Positions 8,070 through 16,410 of a DNA stretch of 64,000 bases are shown here, one piece after another. The notes under the pieces were generated by a model. That model was not told the DNA's origin. It did no database searches and saw nothing but the letters and a program-made list of their open reading frames with translations. The stretch is taken from the NCBI GenBank assembly GCA_002280875.1, contig NCEV01000011.1, positions 1-64,000 of the forward strand, in the 5' to 3' direction. Within the stretch, counting starts at the first letter, position 1, and the number at the start of each line of letters is the position of its first letter. This stretch comes from Caulobacter sp. 32-67-35. Lineage in GTDB: Bacteria; Pseudomonadota; Alphaproteobacteria; Caulobacterales; Caulobacteraceae. A program made the translations under genes and the position numbers.

Positions 8070-9215
8070 TCAGGGAAACTGCACGACGCCCGTCTCGCGG
8101 CAGCGGCCGCCGACCAGGCCCAGGATCATGTCCTCGTTGCGATAGAGGGTGGTCAGGGCCGTCTTGTTGTCTTTCTCGGCCCGCATGCCCTTGTCCCAGT
8201 CGACCAGGCCATTGAACATCAGGAACTTCAGATAGTTGGTCTCTTCCTGGCGGTCGGCCAGAGAGCCCGTGACGCCGCGCGCCGGCTTGCGGCTTGCCGC
8301 GCCGGTGGCCCGGAACACCAGGGCCTCAGCGCCCTGGCCAAACTGGGCGACAACGATGATCTCGCCGGCCTTGGCCTGCTCCAGGGCGTGGGCCAGCATC
8401 AGCGGGCCGTGGCCGCTGCCCGCCTCGCCCATCACGGCGGCGAGATTGTCGCGAACGGCTTCGGCTGGGATGCCCAGGCCCTTGGCCAGCGTCGCGGCCA
8501 TGCCGGCGAAGGTCGAGGGGAAGCAGAAGTGGGCGACCTCGGCAGGGGCGACACCTGCCGCTTCAAGGGCGCGCCTGATGGCGGGCGGGACCAGCTTGAC
8601 GATGCCCTCGTCGCGGATCCAGCGCTCTTCCCACGAATAGTCGAAGCCGCCGTCAGTGCCGCGGAAATGGTCGACGAAATCGTCGGTGACGCTGCCGCGC
8701 CCCAGAAAGTCGGCCGCGCCGCCCTCGGCGGTCACCACGAAGGCCGCCGCGCCGTCGCCGCAGTCGAGCTCCAAGGCAGACACCGCGCGGGCCTTGCGAC
8801 GCTCGCCGGCCGCGACCAGCGCCGTCTTGGCCGCGCCGCCAGATACTGCCGCCAGGGCGTCGGCCAGGGCGGTGAGACCGCAGCGCTGCGAGCCGGTCAC
8901 GTCGCTGGCGGTGATCGACTTCTCAAGGGTCAGCGCCGCCGAGACGATGCCCGCGTTCAGCCGGTCGGCGAACGGCGCGGTCGTGGAGGCGAAATAGAGG
9001 GCGTCGACGTGGCTGCGGTCATCGCCGGCGCCCAGGGCGTCGCGCGCGGCCTCGACGGCCATGGTCAGGGCGTCCTCGTCCCAGTTGGCCATGGAGCGCT
9101 CGCCCTTGCCCTTGGACTTGAGATTCGGCGCGACCCAGGCGTTGGCCTCGACCACCGCCTTGCGGCTCAGACGTAGACGCGGCGCATAGGCGCCCCAGGC
9201 GGCGATGCCGACCAT
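8070..9215 (-). pseudogene. HMG-CoA-synthase-like (thiolase superfamily) protein, 3' end truncated by a frame change
   Basis: The 381-residue frame carries the ketosynthase-III/HMG-CoA-synthase fold. It has a nucleophile in VTGSQRCGLTALADAL (near residue 112), the AEVAHFCFPSTFAG region with the active histidine, and GEAGSGHGPLMLAHALEQA near the C-terminal asparagine/histidine area. It ends GGRCRETGVVQFP, then stops. That is the opening of a DUF35 zinc ribbon, which in this fused family continues for about 30 residues into an OB fold. The OB fold is found immediately downstream in another frame. GGGGAG precedes the ATG, and a perfect 25-base palindrome (9228-9252) abuts the ribosome site. The catalytic domain itself looks intact. 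Confidence 0.75.
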
Positions 9216-9227
9216 GTTCCGCTCCCC

Positions 9228-9252
9228 GAGATATCCGCAGAGCGGATATCTC
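9228..9252 (-). promoter_or_regulatory. Perfect inverted repeat just upstream of the HMG-CoA-synthase-like start
   Basis: The arms GAGATATCCGC and GCGGATATCTC are exact reverse complements separated by three bases. The element ends 12 bases before the ATG at 9215, directly against the GGGGAG ribosome site. It could be a repressor operator or an RNA hairpin that limits ribosome access. No regulator gene lies adjacent, so the binding protein, if any, is unknown. Confidence 0.6.
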
Positions 9253-9267
9253 TCACTGTTGCACTGG

Positions 9268-9313
9268 AGCGTGACAGGCGCCGAAACCGGCTTCCCCTTT
9301 CGGCTGTCACGCT
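9268..9313. promoter_or_regulatory. Extended imperfect stem-loop in the leader region
   Basis: AGCGTGACA pairs with TGTCACGCT. Inside it, after a three-base bulge, GCCGAAA pairs with TTTCGGC around an 11-base loop. This 46-base structure lies upstream of the palindrome at 9228-9252, between the kdgK terminator and the thiolase operon. It has no uridine tract, so it is not a standard terminator. It is either a leader RNA element or a paired protein-binding site. Confidence 0.5.
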
Positions 9314-9435
9314 CCCATCGCGTTCGATCGCGACTTATCGGCGGTTAGATTACGCTCGCGGAAGGGGTCGGCAAGTGTGCCGTGACGGCAGGTTTGCGGC
9401 CCATCTCGCCATCAGCCGGCGTGGCTGCGCCCATG

Positions 9436-9467
9436 AAAAAGCCCCCGATCCTGCGACCGGGGGCTTT
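9436..9467 (-). terminator. Rho-independent terminator of the eda-kdgK operon
   Basis: On the minus strand a GC-rich stem (AAAGCCCCCG paired with CGGGGGCTTT, 10-base loop) is followed by a run of T. It lies about 20 bases past the kdgK stop, where an operon terminator is expected. Confidence 0.85.
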
Positions 9468-9487
9468 GGCATGCCAGTTCAGACAGA

Positions 9488-10594
9488 CTAGCGGATGACC
9501 CGCGCGCCCTTGCCCTTCATCACGGCCTCGACCTCGGCCTGGCGCACCATCGAGGTGTCGCCCGGGGTGGTCATGGCCAGGGCGCCGTGAGCCGCGCCGT
9601 ACTCGACGGCGGCCTGGGGGCCCTTGCCTTCCATGAAGCCGAAGGCCAGGCCCGAAGCGAAGCCGTCGCCGCCGCCGACGCGGTCATAGATCTCGAGGTT
9701 CTCGCGCATCATCGACGCATAGAACTCGCCGCCGGCGTACAGGATCGCCGACCAGTCATTGACCGAGGCGGTCTTGGCGTTGCGCAGGGTGGTGGCGGCG
9801 ACCTTGAAGTTCGGGAACTCCTTGACCGCCGTCTGGATCATCTTCTTGAAGTTGGCCGGGTCGATCGAGCTGATGTGCTCGTCCAGGCCTTCGACTTCAA
9901 AGCCGAGGCAGGCGGTGAAGTCTTCTTCGTTGCCGATCATCACGTCCACATACTGGGCGATGTGGCGGTTGACCTTCTGGGCCCCTTCCTTGCCGCCCTG
10001 CGACTTCCACAGGGATGCGCGGTAGTTCAGGTCGTAGGAGATCACGGTGCCGTACTTGCGGGCCACTTCCACCGCTTCGATCACGGCTTCGGCGGTGTTG
10101 CTGGCCAGCGCCGCGAAGATGCCGCCGGTGTGGAACCAGCGCACGCCTTCTTCGCCGAACAGCTTTTCCCAGTTCACTTCGCCGGGACGGATCTGCGAGG
10201 CGGCCGAGTGACCCCGGTCGCTGCAGCCCAGGGCCGGACGAACGCCAAAGCCCTTTTCGGTGAAGTTCAGGCCGACGCGGGTGTTGCGGCCCAGACCGTC
10301 GAAATCGCGCCAGATGATGTGGGAGGTGTCGACACCGCCCTGCATCATCAGGTCCTCAACCAGCCAGCCCAGGTCGTTCACCGGCAGGGCGGTGACGGCG
10401 GTCGAGCGCTTGCCCCAGCACTTCTTGAAAGCGCGGGCGACATTGTATTCGCCGCCGCCTTCCCAGACGTTGAACTGGCGGGCGTTGCGAACCCGGCCAA
10501 AGCCGGGGTCGAAGCGCAGCATCACTTCACCGAAGGATGCGCAATCCCACTTCGTTTCCGAAGCCGGGCGGATGTTGAGGATGTTGTCGGTCAT
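9488..10594 (-). CDS. kdgK: 2-keto-3-deoxygluconate kinase (PfkB family)
   Basis: Protein of 368 residues in the PfkB/ribokinase family. The N-terminal motif FGEVMLRFDPG is typical of KDG kinases, GGGEYNVARAF is the first PfkB signature region, and VGGGDGFASGLAFG near residue 310 holds the catalytic aspartate. It phosphorylates 2-keto-3-deoxygluconate to KDPG in the cytoplasm, the step before the aldolase encoded just upstream. The ATG follows the eda stop directly (TAAATG) with GGAAGG in the end of eda, so translation is coupled. At 368 residues it is somewhat longer than the common 310-residue KdgK. A terminator follows. Confidence 0.9.
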   Translation of the reverse strand: MTDNILNIRPASETKWDCASFGEVMLRFDPGFGRVRNARQFNVWEGGGEYNVARAFKKCWGKRSTAVTALPVNDLGWLVEDLMMQGGVDTSHIIWRDFDGLGRNTRVGLNFTEKGFGVRPALGCSDRGHSAASQIRPGEVNWEKLFGEEGVRWFHTGGIFAALASNTAEAVIEAVEVARKYGTVISYDLNYRASLWKSQGGKEGAQKVNRHIAQYVDVMIGNEEDFTACLGFEVEGLDEHISSIDPANFKKMIQTAVKEFPNFKVAATTLRNAKTASVNDWSAILYAGGEFYASMMRENLEIYDRVGGGDGFASGLAFGFMEGKGPQAAVEYGAAHGALAMTTPGDTSMVRQAEVEAVMKGKGARVIR

Positions 10595-11269
10595 TTAGGC
10601 CTTCCCGCGAACCTTCTTGATCAGGTCCACCGTCTCGCGGACCTTCTTGGTGATGCCGGCATAGTCGCCGGCGTCGAGCATTTCCGGGGTGATCAGCTTG
10701 GAGCCCATGCCGGCGGCGACGATGCCCGCGCCGAACCACTTCTTCACCGAGGCTTCATCCGGATCGACGCCGCCGGTCGGCATGATGCGGGTCCAGGGCA
10801 TAGGGCCCAGCACCGCCTTGACGAAGTCCGGGCCGCCGACCGACGAGCCAGGGAATACCTTGACGATCTCGCAGCCCAGTTCTTCGGCGTACGAGATTTC
10901 CGAGGCGCTGCCGCAGCCTGGCGAATACGGGATCTTGCGGCGGTTGCAGACCTTGGCCACGTCGGCGTTGAGGATCGGGCCAACCACGAACTTGGCGCCA
11001 TTGGCGATGTAGATGCCGGCGGTCGGCGCATCGACGATCGAGCCCACGCCCATGATCACGCGCTCGTCGGCCGTGGCGAAGTGCTTGGTCACTTCGTAGA
11101 AGACGTGGCTGGCGAAGTCGCCGCGGTTGGTGAACTCGATGCAGGGCGCGCCGCCGTCGGCGCAGGCCTGGATCACCTTTTTGCAGACCTCAGCGTCGGG
11201 GTGATAGAAAACCGGGATCACACCCTGGTCCATCATGGCGGTCAGAACCGCCATACGATCTTTCACCAT
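10595..11269 (-). CDS. eda: KDPG aldolase (2-keto-3-deoxy-6-phosphogluconate aldolase)
   Basis: Protein of 224 residues with the KDPG/KHG aldolase barrel. It has the general-base glutamate in PCIEFTNRGD and the Schiff-base lysine in CEIVKVFPGSSVGG near residue 140, with IMPTGGVDPDEAS after it. It cleaves KDPG to pyruvate and glyceraldehyde 3-phosphate. I place the start at 11269 because GGAGG lies 8 bases before it; an ATG at 11290 would put that ribosome site inside the gene. A long leader of about 350 bases carries two ACCGGT-type operators and a TTGCCT/TTATCT promoter. Caulobacter also has a separate Entner-Doudoroff aldolase, so this copy may be the hexuronate-dedicated one (inference). 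Confidence 0.88.
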   Translation of the reverse strand: MVKDRMAVLTAMMDQGVIPVFYHPDAEVCKKVIQACADGGAPCIEFTNRGDFASHVFYEVTKHFATADERVIMGVGSIVDAPTAGIYIANGAKFVVGPILNADVAKVCNRRKIPYSPGCGSASEISYAEELGCEIVKVFPGSSVGGPDFVKAVLGPMPWTRIMPTGGVDPDEASVKKWFGAGIVAAGMGSKLITPEMLDAGDYAGITKKVRETVDLIKKVRGKA

Positions 11270-11580
11270 CACATAGTCCTCCAAAAGCATCGTTCTTGCG
11301 TGCAGGCCCCCTCAAGGACCCGTCGCAGGGAAGATTTCGCCGGTATTGGCTCAGGGCGATCGTTTAGACCGCGTCGCGCGCGGACGCCACTGCGTGGCTG
11401 CCGCTGCGTCAAACAAAGGCGCGTTCGCGCCGCTTTGCTTCCTTCCCCAACATTCCTGCTCCTCACCCGCCGAGGCAAAAGTGAGGGCGTCGAGCCAGGC
11501 TCGACGCCCCGAAAGTTTGCGCAGGAGCGAGCTCAAAAGAGCCGCAACGAGACGGCCCGACCAAGTCGTTCCGAACCGTA

Positions 11581-11596
11581 ATGATACCGGTGTCAT
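11581..11596 (-). promoter_or_regulatory. ACCGGT-type operator A, promoter-distal, upstream of eda-kdgK
   Basis: The 16-mer ATGATACC/GGTGTCAT is a near-perfect palindrome. It matches the sites upstream of uxaC (17927-17942) and uxaA (19171-19186), with the half GGTGTCAT identical to the uxaC site. A CG-centred palindrome of this kind is typical of LacI-family operators, and a LacI-type gene lies in the same cluster. Its centre is 33 bp from operator B, about three helical turns. Confidence 0.8.
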
Positions 11597-11613
11597 CATG
11601 AGGTGAGCCCGTG

Positions 11614-11629
11614 GCGCCACCGGTGTCAT
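11614..11629 (-). promoter_or_regulatory. ACCGGT-type operator B at the eda-kdgK transcription start
   Basis: The 16-mer GCGCCACC/GGTGTCAT has a perfect right half and a weaker left half. It starts right after the predicted -10 element (11635-11640, read on the minus strand), so a bound repressor would block initiation. Confidence 0.75.
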
Positions 11630-11634
11630 CGCGC

Positions 11635-11663
11635 AGATAATCAGAAACCGACGGTTTAGGCAA
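11635..11663 (-). promoter_or_regulatory. Predicted sigma-70-type promoter of eda-kdgK
   Basis: On the minus strand TTGCCT (11663-11658) and TTATCT (11640-11635) are separated by exactly 17 bases. The two operators lie just downstream, which supports this as the regulated promoter and implies a leader RNA of about 350 bases. The rest of the gap, 11291-11580, shows no gene I can support. Confidence 0.6.
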
Positions 11664-11729
11664 GCGGTCTGCAGTACTTGAAAGGCTCAGCTAGGCCGTT
11701 GAAATCATGAAGAATTCAACGATTGATGA

Positions 11730-14456
11730 TTAACCGGTGTTGCGCAGGCCCGCGGCGATCCCGGCCACGGTCAGCTGAATCGCCAGCCGAACCGCCTCAT
11801 CCTGGTCTCCGCCCCGCCGCCGAGACAGCAGTTCCAGCTGCAGGTGGTTGAGCGGATCCACCGAAAGGCCGGCCAGGGCGACGGACTCGGCCAGCTCCGG
11901 CTGGTTGTCCAGCAGGCTGGTTCCACCCCGGATGGTCAGGGCCAGACGCCGGGCGGCCTCATGCTCGACCTTGATGGTCTCGAAGATCCGGGTCGCATTG
12001 GCCGGGTCGGACGACAGCGCCACATAGCGTGCGGCGATGTCCATGTGGCTCTGGGCCAGGGCCAGCTCCATGTTCGACAGCAGGGAGGCGAAGAAGTCGA
12101 AGCCGCCGGCCAGGTCCTGCAGTTGCTGCACCGACAGCCCTGCCCGCTCGACCCCGGCGGCGAAGCCGTACCAGCCGGGCAACATGAACCGCGACTGCGA
12201 CCAGCTGAACACCCACGGAATGGCCCGCAGGTCCTCGATCTTGCGGCTGGCGGTCCGGCTGGCGGGGCGCGACCCGATGTTGAGGCCGACGATCTCGCCG
12301 ATCGGCGTGGCCGACCAGAAGAAGTCCTCGAAGGCCGGATCGTCATAGACCAGCGCCCGATAGCCCTCGAACGACGCCTGGGCCAGGGCGGTCATCGCCG
12401 CCTCGACCTTCGGATCGGGACGCACGACGGGCCGGTCGCTGGCCATCAGCACGGCCGCGGCCAGGCCATCCAGATTGCGGCGCGCGGTAGGCTGGTCGCC
12501 AAAGCGCCGGGCGATCATCTCGCCCTGCTCGGTCATTCGGATGCGCCCCTGAACGGTGCCGGCCGGCTGGGCCATCACCGCCTCGGCGGCGGGGCCCCCG
12601 CCCCGGCCGACGCTGCCGCCCCGGCCGTGGAACAGCTGCAGGCCCACGCCCATGCGGTCGGCCTCGAAGGCCAGGGCCGAAGCGCCCCGGGCGACCCCGC
12701 GCCGCGAGGCGACATAGCCGCCGTCCTTGTTGCTGTCGGAATAGCCGAGCATGATTTCCTGCACCGGCTTATCGCCCAGGATGGTGCGGCTGATCGGCAG
12801 TTCCAGCCACTGGCGCAGGACGCGAGGGCCCTGCTCCAGGTCCTCGATGGTCTCGAACAGTGGGCTGATCTTGACCGACGAGCGCGGCGCCGCGCCGCCC
12901 CAGACCAGGCCCACCTGCTTGAGCAGGACCAGCGGCTCCAGGATGTCCGACAGGGTCGCCGACTTGGAGATCACATAGGCGCCAAGGCAGCCGTGGCCGT
13001 AGTCGCGCACCGCCTGAGCGGCGGCCTCCATGGTGGCCAGCTCGCGACGGGTCTCCTCGCCATAGGCGGTGAACGGCGAGACCAGCGGCCGCTGGTGCGA
13101 CAGCTCCTCGATCAGGACCTTGCAACGGTCCTCTTCGGGCAGTTCGAGATAGCGGACCCCCGTGCCGGCCCGCTGGAAAAGCTCGTGCAGGGTGCGCTCG
13201 TGAACATCGGCGTTCTGGCGCAGGTCCAGGCTCATCAGGTGGAAGCCACAGGCCTTGGCCACCTCGACCAGGGTCCGCAGGGACGTACCCACCAGACGCT
13301 CGCCGCCATTGCGCGCCAGACTGTCGATGACGATCGACAGGTCGGCCACAAAACCGTCGGGATGGGCATAGGGCTCCACGTCCGTCGCGCCATTGGCATA
13401 GGCGACAGGCTGGCCCGTCAGCTTCTGCGACACGGCGGTGAGGCGGTCAAAGACCAGCTCCAGGGCCAGGCGATAGGGCTCGTCGATGCGATGCACCGAC
13501 GGATCCTTGGCCTGGCCGGCCAGGGCCATCAGCTCGTCCGATACCGGCGTATAGGCCGTCGAGATCGCCAGGTTCGACCACAGCTTGCGGACCTCGCCGG
13601 CGTACCAGTCGAGGATCACCCGTGACTGCGAACTCAGGGCCAACTTCAGGGTGTCGCCATTGACGCCGGGATGGCCGTCGCGGTCGCCGCCCAGCCACGA
13701 GCCCATCTTCAGCAGTGGCGCCAGCTCGGCATTGTGAGCAATCTGGGCGGTCCAGTCGCCGTATAGGTCAATGATGGCCGGCAGGATCGATGTGCGGACG
13801 ATCGACAGGGCGTTGCGGATCTCGTCCTTCACGGTGATCCGCTCGGGACGATAGAGCCGCGTGCGCCACATCAGGGCGATTTCGCGAAACAGCCGCTCGC
13901 GGATGTCGCTCTCCAGATCAGCCGGCAGATGGTGGCGGCGCAGGGCCATCAGCCGCGAGATCTCGGTCTCGCGGTCCACCATCGAGCGGCGGCGCACCTC
14001 GGTCGGGTGAGCGGTCAGGACGGGCACCACATTCATGGCGGCGAAGATCCTGGCGATGTCGGCGTCGGACTTGCCGCCAGCCTTCAGGGCGGCGACGGCG
14101 TCGACCAGGGTGCGGGGACGCTCGTCGCCCGGCAGGGCGGCGGCCTCGGCGTGGCGACGACGGCCGGCGACGTCTTCGCCGATATTGGCCAACAGCGAAT
14201 GGCTGGCAAAGGCCCGGGCCAGGAACACGGCCTGCTCGTTGGACAGATCGGCGAACAGGTGATCCAGAACCGGCGCGGCGTCGCTCTCATCGTCGCGGGC
14301 CGAGGCCTTGCGGGCCTTGGTGACCAGGGCGGCGGCGTCGTCGCCTTCCAGATAGGCGATGGCCTCGGCCAGCAGGTCGCTCAGCAGATTGGCGTTCTGG
14401 CGGACGTGGCGGCTGGTGGGGCGATCACCGCCGAGCGACAGGGCCGGGTTACGCAT
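11730..14456 (-). CDS. ppc: Phosphoenolpyruvate carboxylase
   Basis: Protein of 908 residues, normal for the family. Key motifs are VLTAHPTEVRRRS near residue 145 (catalytic histidine), GYSDSNKDGG near 570 (catalytic lysine region), and the glycine loop GRGGSVGRGGGP near 615. It has the conserved C-terminal NTG. The enzyme carboxylates phosphoenolpyruvate to oxaloacetate, replenishing the TCA cycle. GGAG lies 7 bases before the ATG. It sits inside the hexuronate cluster on the same strand as eda-kdgK and kduD, but hairpins and gaps separate it. Its position may reflect the need to refill the TCA cycle when growing on sugars that yield pyruvate. Confidence 0.96.
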   Translation of the reverse strand: MRNPALSLGGDRPTSRHVRQNANLLSDLLAEAIAYLEGDDAAALVTKARKASARDDESDAAPVLDHLFADLSNEQAVFLARAFASHSLLANIGEDVAGRRRHAEAAALPGDERPRTLVDAVAALKAGGKSDADIARIFAAMNVVPVLTAHPTEVRRRSMVDRETEISRLMALRRHHLPADLESDIRERLFREIALMWRTRLYRPERITVKDEIRNALSIVRTSILPAIIDLYGDWTAQIAHNAELAPLLKMGSWLGGDRDGHPGVNGDTLKLALSSQSRVILDWYAGEVRKLWSNLAISTAYTPVSDELMALAGQAKDPSVHRIDEPYRLALELVFDRLTAVSQKLTGQPVAYANGATDVEPYAHPDGFVADLSIVIDSLARNGGERLVGTSLRTLVEVAKACGFHLMSLDLRQNADVHERTLHELFQRAGTGVRYLELPEEDRCKVLIEELSHQRPLVSPFTAYGEETRRELATMEAAAQAVRDYGHGCLGAYVISKSATLSDILEPLVLLKQVGLVWGGAAPRSSVKISPLFETIEDLEQGPRVLRQWLELPISRTILGDKPVQEIMLGYSDSNKDGGYVASRRGVARGASALAFEADRMGVGLQLFHGRGGSVGRGGGPAAEAVMAQPAGTVQGRIRMTEQGEMIARRFGDQPTARRNLDGLAAAVLMASDRPVVRPDPKVEAAMTALAQASFEGYRALVYDDPAFEDFFWSATPIGEIVGLNIGSRPASRTASRKIEDLRAIPWVFSWSQSRFMLPGWYGFAAGVERAGLSVQQLQDLAGGFDFFASLLSNMELALAQSHMDIAARYVALSSDPANATRIFETIKVEHEAARRLALTIRGGTSLLDNQPELAESVALAGLSVDPLNHLQLELLSRRRGGDQDEAVRLAIQLTVAGIAAGLRNTG

Positions 14457-14554
14457 GAGCGAGCTCCGCTGACGCCAGAGGCGCCTCTACAAAGGATCAA
14501 CTTGAACGCCCTGCCCCATCCGAGACTGACGTAACGGCGCCCTTAGCGCGCTTC

Positions 14555-14578
14555 GCCGTCCGGGAAAACCCGGACGGC
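14555..14578 (-). terminator. Strong hairpin between kduD and ppc
   Basis: GCCGTCCGGG pairs perfectly with CCCGGACGGC around a four-base loop. It lies 45 bases beyond the kduD stop on the minus strand. No T run follows, so it may be a weak or rho-assisted terminator, or an RNA-stabilising structure. The rest of the 14457-14622 gap holds only the ppc leader. Confidence 0.5.
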
Positions 14579-14622
14579 ATGATGGTTGCGCTACCATCCC
14601 ATCTTTGCGTGAATCTATGCTG

Positions 14623-15393
14623 TTAGCGGGCCAGCCAACCGCCATCCACGGGCAGAGTAATCCCCTGGACATAGTCCGCTGCCGGCGACGCCAGGAACAC
14701 GGCCGCGCCGCCCAGGTCGCTCGGCTTGCCCCAGCGGGCGGCCGGAATGCGGGCCAGGATCGAGGCGTTGCGGTCGGCGTCGTTGCGCAGGGCCTCGGTG
14801 TTGTTGGTGTCGAAATAGCCGGGCGCGATGGCGTTGACGTTGATGCCCTTGGTCGCCCACTCGTTGGCGAGGATCTTGGTGAGGCCCGCCAGGCCGCTCT
14901 TGCTGGCCGTATAGGATGGTACGCGGATGCCGCCCTGGAAGGACAGCAAGCTGGCGATGTTGATCACCTTGCCGGCGACGCCATTGACCGGACCCTGCTT
15001 CAGCGCCTGCCTGGCGAAGGCCTGGGTCAGGAAGAAGACAACCTTCAGGTTGGTGTCCATCACCGCGTCCCAGTCGGCCTCGGTGAACTCGATGGAGTCG
15101 GCGCGGCGGATGATGCCGGCGTTGTTGACCAGGATATCGACCTTGCCAAATTCGGCCACGGTCTCGTCGATCACGCGCTGAACGGGCTCGATCGAGCCGA
15201 AGTCGGCCTTGATCGACAGGAACTTGCGACCGGTCGCCTCGACGGCGGCCTTGGTCTCGGTGGGCTCGCTGCGACCGGCGGCGGCGATGTTGGCGCCGGC
15301 TTCGGCCAGGGCCACGGCCACGGCCTGACCGAGGCCCGTGTTGGCGCCGGTGACGAGCGCGACCTTGCCTTCGAGGCTGAACGGATTGGCCAT
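14623..15393 (-). CDS. kduD: 2-dehydro-3-deoxy-D-gluconate 5-dehydrogenase (short-chain dehydrogenase)
   Basis: Protein of 256 residues with the classical SDR layout: VTGANTGLGQAVA (cofactor loop, residues 12-24), NNAGI, catalytic serine in INIASLLS, and YTASK (Tyr and Lys). The end GITLPVDGGWLAR is characteristic of KduD. It interconverts 5-keto- and 2-keto-3-deoxygluconate intermediates released from unsaturated uronates. I chose the ATG at 15393, preceded by AGGA, over an ATG at 15420 that adds nine unlike residues. It is downstream of kduI, separated by a 98-base structured repeat. Functional assignment beyond SDR rests on the adjacent kduI. Confidence 0.88.
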   Translation of the reverse strand: MANPFSLEGKVALVTGANTGLGQAVAVALAEAGANIAAAGRSEPTETKAAVEATGRKFLSIKADFGSIEPVQRVIDETVAEFGKVDILVNNAGIIRRADSIEFTEADWDAVMDTNLKVVFFLTQAFARQALKQGPVNGVAGKVINIASLLSFQGGIRVPSYTASKSGLAGLTKILANEWATKGINVNAIAPGYFDTNNTEALRNDADRNASILARIPAARWGKPSDLGGAAVFLASPAADYVQGITLPVDGGWLAR

Positions 15394-15419
15394 GGTGCTG
15401 TTTTCCTGATGCTGGAGCA

Positions 15420-15517
15420 TGTCATCCCGGACGACCTGAAAGGTCGATCCGGGACCGCAAAAAGCGCTGAGGCTCGAAGCGGTCCCGGCTCTACGCTCCG
15501 CCCCGGCCGGGATGACA
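15420..15517. repeat. Intergenic palindromic repeat element (REP-like)
   Basis: The outer arms TGTCATCCCGG (15420-15430) and CCGGGATGACA (15507-15517) are exact complements. Inside, CCGGGACCGC (15449-15458) pairs with GCGGTCCCGG (15479-15488), and CGACCT-GAA-AGGTCG forms a third small stem. Elements beginning GTCATCCCGG are, from general knowledge, a dispersed intergenic family in Caulobacter and relatives. It lies between kduI and kduD and would fold strongly in the transcript. Confidence 0.75.
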
Positions 15518-15543
15518 GCCGGAGCGGATTGGGCTCGAAAGCC

Positions 15544-16395
15544 CTACTTCAGCTGGCAGATGTCCAGCACGTTCATGTCGGTATAGTCGAGGTTCTCCCC
15601 GCCCATCGCCCAGATGAACGTGTAGTTCGAGGTGCCCGAACCCATGTGGATCGACCACGGCGGGCTCATGACGGCTTCCTCGTTGGCGATCACGATATGA
15701 CGCATCTCGTCCGGCTCGCCCATATAGTGGAAGACCCGGTCGTTATCGCCCAGACCGAAGTAGAAATAGGCTTCCGAACGACGGTCGTGCAGATGGGGCG
15801 GCATAGTGTTCCAGACGCTGCCCGGCTTCAGAACGGTCATGCCCAGCAGCAGCTGAGCCGACTTGCAGGTGGTCGGCACGATATACTGGTAGATGGTGCG
15901 CTCGTTGGAGGTCTCCAGCGCGCCGCGCTCCAGCGGAACGGCGTTGGCGAATTCCAGCTTCTTGGTCTCGAACGCGGCGTGGGCCGGCAGGCTGGTCAGG
16001 TAGAAGCGGGCCGGATTGGCGGCGTCCAGGCTCTCGAACACCACGTCCTTGGAGCCCATGGTCACATAGATGCCGTCACGCGGTTCGATGTCATAGGCGA
16101 CGCCGTCGACCGTGACCTTGCCCTTGCCGCCGCCGACATTGATGGCGCCCAGTTCGCGGCGCTCGAGGAAGGGGTGGCCGGCGGCCGAGGCGGGCTCGGT
16201 CTGGTCAGGCAGCTTCACGGCGGTCGAAACCGGCGCCGCGCCGCCGATCACGAAGCGTTCGGCGTGGTTGTAGTGCAGAACGATCTCGTTCTCGGCGAAC
16301 AGGCCGTCCATCAGATAGCGCTCGCGCAGGTCGTCATTGCTGACCGCGAACATCATGTCCGGATGGGTGGCGTGGTAGGTCTTGGTGAACATCAT
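15544..16395 (-). CDS. kduI: 5-keto-4-deoxyuronate isomerase
   Basis: Protein of 283 residues, the usual KduI length. The metal-binding cupin region [16 protein letters not shown] (His-x-His and Glu) lies near residue 195, and the ending [11 protein letters not shown] is typical. It isomerises 4-deoxy-L-threo-5-hexosulose uronate, the product of pectin and unsaturated oligouronide breakdown, to the KduD substrate. It lies 15 bases downstream of uxaC on the same strand, so uxaC-kduI-kduD probably form one operon. Its presence implies use of pectin- or glycosaminoglycan-type oligomers, although no lyase gene is in the window. Confidence 0.94.
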   Translation of the reverse strand: MMFTKTYHATHPDMMFAVSNDDLRERYLMDGLFAENEIVLHYNHAERFVIGGAAPVSTAVKLPDQTEPASAAGHPFLERRELGAINVGGGKGKVTVDGVAYDIEPRDGIYVTMGSKDVVFESLDAANPARFYLTSLPAHAAFETKKLEFANAVPLERGALETSNERTIYQYIVPTTCKSAQLLLGMTVLKPGSVWNTMPPHLHDRRSEAYFYFGLGDNDRVFHYMGEPDEMRHIVIANEEAVMSPPWSIHMGSGTSNYTFIWAMGGENLDYTDMNVLDICQLK

Positions 16396-16410
16396 GGAGC
16401 TCCGGAGATC

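Noticed and set aside
9587..11581. A 664-codon open frame on the plus strand opposite kdgK and eda
   Set aside because: It mirrors the codon structure of two clear enzyme genes on the other strand; long antisense frames are common at this GC content, and the translation is Arg/Gly/His-rich without domains.
11351..11629. A 92-codon minus-strand frame in the eda upstream region
   Set aside because: It would start on top of the operators and downstream of the predicted promoter, and its composition is not protein-like.
11728..11743. GATTAACCGGTGTTGC, a fifth ACCGGT-like palindrome
   Set aside because: It coincides with the conserved Asn-Thr-Gly-stop codons of ppc, so coding constraint explains it, and its outer positions match poorly.
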